From Mesodorylaimus sp. YZB2_4 (Eukaryota > Nematoda > Enoplea > Dorylaimida > Dorylaimidae): a stretch of DNA of 64,000 bases. A model generated the notes under the pieces. The model did not search any database and had not been told where the DNA came from. It worked only from the letters and a program-made list of their open reading frames with translations. The position numbers were made by a program, and so were the translations under genes. Below are positions 60,260 through 64,000 of this stretch, one piece after another. Each line of letters starts with the position of its first letter. The stretch's first letter is position 1. Location of the stretch: NCBI GenBank assembly GCA_030248295.1, contig JASANH010000455.1, positions 224,147-288,146 of the forward strand, read 5' to 3'.

Positions 60260-63039
60260 ATGACAATCACATACTCGGAGCGAATCCACCTTCTACTATG
60301 TCGATGGAAAGGCAGTGTGTGGAAGACAGTATGGAAGCATCTGCTTATTTGGCTGGTCCTCTGGTACACTATCTATTTCATACTTCGCTACGCAGTCAGC
60401 GAAGGGCAGAAAGAGGATGTGGGCAAAGTGATAGCCATGTTTGACGGCTTCTGCGATGACCTACCTCTCGTCTTTATTCTTGGCTTTTACGTTGGCCAAG
60501 TAGTGACTCGTTGGTGGAGTCAGGTCATGGCAGTAGCTTGGCCTGATGACATCGTTGCTGTAGCAAATTCATGTTTGTACGACGGTGATCATCTGAAAGC
60601 CATGCGAGAAACAGTGGCGAGATGGATAGTATTGTGCGAGGCCATGGTCCTACGCAAGATATCGAGCCGTATAAGGAAACGGTTTCCAAAGCTGGACCAC
60701 TTGGTAGATGCTGGTCTCATGACCAAACAAGAATTGGACATAGTTCGACGCACCAAGTGCAGGAACACTCGTTGGCAGATGCCGCTGGATTGGATTATCG
60801 ATAAGGTCATATTTCCGGCTGACATCGATGCCATTGTCAAAGTGGCCTTCGTCGGCAGTGTCAACACATTTCGTGGTCACATGCGAGAACTATTCACGTA
60901 AGTGTCTTTCGTTCTCTGTAATGCTCAGCAACAGTTTTCAGAAACTAGTGTGAACTGATCTCCGATTTTCTCCAGTTTTATTCGTTCACCATCCGGCATT
61001 CTCAACACAGAACCACTCTGCTCACGGGACCATCCTGTCCGCACAACATTCACATGAGGAAGCGAGCACAGACCAAACGAGACATCACTGATCTCTGCCG
61101 ATCACGTTCCTTCTTTTCTTCAAGCAGCCACCGAGAGGGATCGCAGAGGACCGCGATGGACGGTTTTCGGTTTGTTGACGATGCTTTTGCTGGCTACCAG
61201 GGAGGCAGATTTGACGCTGACGGCGTCGGCGTCGCTCGGTTGCGCAGTCTCGCTCGCCGTGTGAACGCTGTTCAAGGCCAGACTGACGCCCGACACGTTC
61301 CGAGGCCGCAGTTTCTGATCATCGTCTGCTCCGGCGATCGCGCCCTTCTGAAATGGAAGTAGGTACTTAACTAGAAAGTAGATGACTAGCGAGAGAGTAA
61401 CCCCCTTACCTGCGTGGTGAGCTGCAACGGCGGAGCGGCGTTGGCAGCCATGGATTCATCGAACAAGGACGCCGATTTGGCCATTTGTCCACCAATCGAT
61501 TTCGCTTCTTCCACAGCAGGAGCTGGCGTTTCGCTCGTCGGAGCCACAGCGGCGGGTGCCAGTTTCGGTTGATCGTCGAGCAAAGTCGGCGTTTCTTTCT
61601 TTCCTCCACCGCAGGCGCACATCAACGTCGCGACCACCAAGCCGGCCAACACGATGATAGCGACAGCCGCCACGAGGGCCATGGCCACGATCGGCGAATT
61701 GACGCTCAGTTCCATCATCGAGCCGTGCAGGGGAGCCATTTTCGTTTGGTCAGTCTTCTCACGGGCTCACGACCTCATCAACCGACCGATCTTGACGGCA
61801 CCACGCGCTCAGAGTGACCCTAGAAATTCGCTCCCTGCTCGTCTCCGTTGTAATGTCATACTGCCAACTTCTTTGGTCCTGTCTGCATGATGCCAGTGTA
61901 AGGTGGCGCAGAAAGGCAGTCATCCCCCATTCCATCATTACTTATGCAACCCACGTTTATCGGGATGCGCACATGTTTCTTTACCGCTACCCCAACGCAC
62001 AACGCGTCCCGACCGCTTGCGAACCGTGCAGGGAAGCCATTTTTGTATAATAAGTCTTCTCGTTGTAGCTGATCAACCGTCCACTGTAGACAATTCGCAG
62101 ACCCTCAATGAATATTGTAGCCTTGACTCTATGTCCTACTTTATCACACGGGCTACAATTAGTGATGCTACTCTCCTTGATCTTGCAGATACGATTGGAT
62201 CAACATCCCACTTGTCTACACACAAACGGTAGCCATCGTGGTCTATGGCTACTTTGTCTTCGCCCTTATTGGACACCAGTATGTGGGCAAGACCGTCGAC
62301 CTCTACGTGCCTTGGATTTCAATCTCGCAATTCATATTCTACGTCGGCTGGCTAAATGTGGCTCGTGATCTGATGCATCCGTTTGGCGAAGGTATGTTGG
62401 TGCTCCGTCAACACCTCACCTTGGCTTACATGTCTGGGATAGGCTGAGCGGATTGCAGCTGTTGGCTCAAAATTTTGTGTTTGTCGATTGTGGTACGCAA
62501 TAAAAGAAATATGGAAAAGGTAATCAAGTCACAAGTGGATACTGTATGATCGGATAGATTGTTCGAGCTGAAATCCACCCAGCCACCTGAAATCCACCTC
62601 CTGAGTCTTGTTTTACAACCCCGAGGTCGGGTCCATACAAACGAACCTTTGACCTATCCTCCTTCTCCCCTTGCTCAGCTTCAAGATCCTAGACTCATTG
62701 GATGTTTTTTTAGACGAGGACGACGTCGAACTGAACTGCATCTTGGATCGCCACGCCGCAGTGGCCTTTAGTATGGCCACTGAGGTGAGAGAAGAATCGC
62801 CAGATATAATTTTCGACCAAAGCTTGCGCAAGCAGATAGGTCAAAAGATGGCCAACAACCTGACCTACAGCGTGGCAGCCACTAGAATAATAAATAACCC
62901 ACCGAAAATGCGTGCTCACATAAACCTGAAGGACGAGAATGAACACACCCAAGTGTTGAAGAAGCCACGCCAGGAGAAACGTCATTGGATCCTGCAGAAA
63001 CTGCACTTCCGAAACTGGACTCCACCTAATTTTTTCTAG
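60260..63039 (+). CDS. bestrophin anion channel 2 (intact)
   Basis: Three exons join in phase to 388 aa: 60260-60897, 62189-62391, 62714-63039. Features: MTITYSERIHLLL start, RWKGSVWKTVWKHL, DDLPLVFILGFYVGQVVTRWW (neck; Leu, Phe, Phe at the positions of human BEST1 Ile76, Phe80 and Phe84), WPDDIVAVANS, KRFPKLDHLVDAGLMTKQE, YDWINIPLVYTQTVAIVVYG, and the Ca2+-clasp FGEDEDDVELN. The core ~370 residues match the usual conserved part; the long vertebrate C-terminal tail is absent, and the protein ends WTPPNFF, like IPPNFF in its neighbour. Predicted role is a plasma- or endo-membrane Ca2+-activated chloride channel. Intron 1 is 1.3 kb and houses another gene on the opposite strand. Similarity to bestrophin 1 and the order indicate tandem duplication. 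Confidence 0.95.
61120..61739 (-). CDS. nested small single-pass membrane protein (unrecognised)
   Basis: Two exons (61410-61739 and 61120-61347, 62-nt intron with gtaagg...cag) join in phase 0 to 185 aa. The gene lies wholly inside intron 1 of bestrophin 2 on the opposite strand. MAPLHGSMMELSVNS is followed by one TM helix at about 18-41 (AMALVAAVAIIVLAGLVVAT), then CACGGGKK and an Ala/Pro/Glu-rich cytoplasmic part with no domain I know. Start MAP, a short ectodomain and Cys/Gly just after the helix recall the two NPAYQT proteins at 32.5-36.2 kb, but the rest does not align and the NPAY motifs are missing, so common origin is only a guess. The whole second exon stays open for 75 codons in the spliced frame, which supports it being coding. 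Confidence 0.68.
62008..62082. repeat. partial copy of the nested gene's 5' end
   Basis: A ~70-bp stretch resembles 61719-61796: both contain cga(g/a)ccgtgcaggg(g/a)agccattt, then a(g/a)tcttctc and gatcaaccg-like words. It includes the reverse complement of an ATG followed by codons for MASLHGS, parallel to MAPLHGS of the nested gene. Same orientation, about 0.3 kb away and still inside the bestrophin 2 intron. Confidence 0.7.
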
Positions 63040-63589
63040 TTAGATCAGGGGTTCAGTTCACGAAAACGTGTTGGTAGCTCATCACATAAAAGAAACTAGG
63101 AAATACGAAATTGTATGGATGAAACTCGCTCATTCTTTCATGTGTGTTGTGCTTTCGGGTAGATTCTGATGCTTTTCGCGGTGATGACAGAATGAATGAG
63201 AAGGAGGAACCTCTGTATTTTTGCGAGGAAGCTGTGCGTTGATTCAACAGTTAGACTGCATTTTGATAAGAAATGACACAACACAAACTTCTCCCACGCT
63301 GTCTAACTGTACTGTACAGCAAGGATGATTGTGGAACCCATGCTAGCTTTGCACGTGACCAGCACCTGAGTTATGGTCGATCGTAGATCGTAGATAGCAT
63401 GGCCGACCGAGGCACAACCTGAGGTCGTGAGAGAGCACAAGCGATATCACTGTATGTCACAATGTGGCATGGTCCGTTACAGTCCCCCTCATCCAGTCAC
63501 CACTGCAGGCGAAACGACATACATGGAACGCAGCATTGGGCCCGTGTGGAGAAAGAATCGTGAATCGACGTTCATCGTGATTATGTTTT
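63040..63589. other. 3' flank of bestrophin 2, no gene seen
   Basis: Holds the 3' UTR of bestrophin 2. No other supported feature; tcgatcgtagatcgtagat near 63378 is a small direct repeat. Confidence 0.5.
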
Positions 63590-63890
63590 ACGCGGCCGCG
63601 GTATTGCAGCGGTTCACATTCGTCCCTCCGTATTGCCCTGGGGGCAATTGGCTGGACTAGTCCCGACTTCGGTCCCTGGGGACGAAGGTTGGTTTGCAAG
63701 CCACAAACCCTTGCTGACCGCTCGCGCCAGGCCGAGAGTGGCTCACCCGGTACCATGGAGGTGCTCCGAGTGGAGAGACGGAAGCCGGAAGCCGACAGTC
63801 TCGGCTGTCGAGCACCGACAGGGTTCACAGCCCACTCGCCATCGTCTGAGAAAGTCGGTGTCAAGTCCAGGATGCCCTCGCGAGGAGGGA
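63590..63890 (+). mobile_element. tRNA-derived SINE, copy 3 (3'-truncated, degraded)
   Basis: Begins cgcggccgcggtattgcagcgg (promoter head) and follows copy 2 through tcggctgtcgagcaccgaca and ccaggatgccctcgcg, then similarity stops near 63890, before the 3' tail. The B-box region is altered (ggtccctgggg). No target duplication was found. The remaining bases to 64000 show nothing recognisable. Confidence 0.85.
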
Positions 63891-64000
63891 CACATTGTAG
63901 TTACAAGAAATGATGTACCTGACGAGTCGAACACTCGACCGCAACTGCGCCTAGCGTGAGGTCCCCTAATCGTGAGGGCGTGCTTCTAGCCCTCGCTGAC

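Noticed and set aside
1-64000. CRISPR arrays, operons, bacterial or viral gene blocks
   Set aside because: No regularly spaced repeats, no ribosome-binding-site/operon organisation; all supported genes are intron-bearing animal types except one single-exon frame.

Overview
This is a eukaryotic, animal nuclear window. Nearly every gene is split by short GT-AG introns (about 50-300 nt, some up to 1.4 kb), and the proteins are metazoan types: a Hedgehog co-receptor-like Ig/FNIII receptor, a class B secretin-type GPCR, an H+/myo-inositol transporter with a Cys-rich loop, bestrophins and GTP cyclohydrolase I. GC content is near 45-48 % and tRNA-derived SINEs are present. An invertebrate is likely. 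A CDON/Ihog-like receptor argues against a typical nematode such as Caenorhabditis; a tardigrade, other ecdysozoan or flatworm is possible. I cannot name the species. Exon models were built by hand and accepted only where splice sites and reading phase agreed across every junction.

Layout. 1.4-7.4 kb (-): a 12-exon CDON/BOC/Ihog-like receptor. 7.4-17.5 kb: gene-poor, C-rich on the + strand, with a broken Tc1/mariner transposase near 14 kb. 17.5-19.5 kb (+): TRAIP/NOPO-like RING E3 ligase. 21.3-25.1 kb (-): class B GPCR whose 5' exon was not found. 25-32.5 kb: no gene seen. 32.5-36.2 kb: a tail-to-tail pair of paralogous single-pass membrane proteins of a family I do not recognise, each carrying two NPAYQT(I/L)Y cytoplasmic motifs. 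37.1-38.7 kb (-): GTP cyclohydrolase I. 40.0-41.8 kb (-): amino-acid/auxin-permease-type transporter. 45.9-46.7 kb (-): low-complexity protein of unknown role. 48.2-51.6 kb (-): HMIT/SLC2A13-like transporter with a SINE in an intron. 52.9-53.2 kb: a duplicated, broken bestrophin 5' end. 55.1-56.5 kb (+): secreted tectonin-like protein with a second SINE type in its intron. 58.1-63.0 kb (+): two tandem bestrophins, the first with a 1-nt frameshift, the second with an oppositely oriented membrane-protein gene inside intron 1.

The genes do not form one pathway, as is normal for animal chromosomes. The clearest local histories are duplications: bestrophin (two genes plus a 5' fragment), the NPAYQT pair (inverted duplication, with an internal module duplicated within each gene), the nested gene (a short copy of its 5' end lies about 0.3 kb away), and SINE copies inserted into introns and intergenic DNA. 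The most promising undescribed item is the NPAYQT pair, whose conserved DPFEDG/ESPYFCE region and overlapping NPxY plus Yxx-phi signals suggest an endocytic or PTB-domain adaptor-binding membrane protein.
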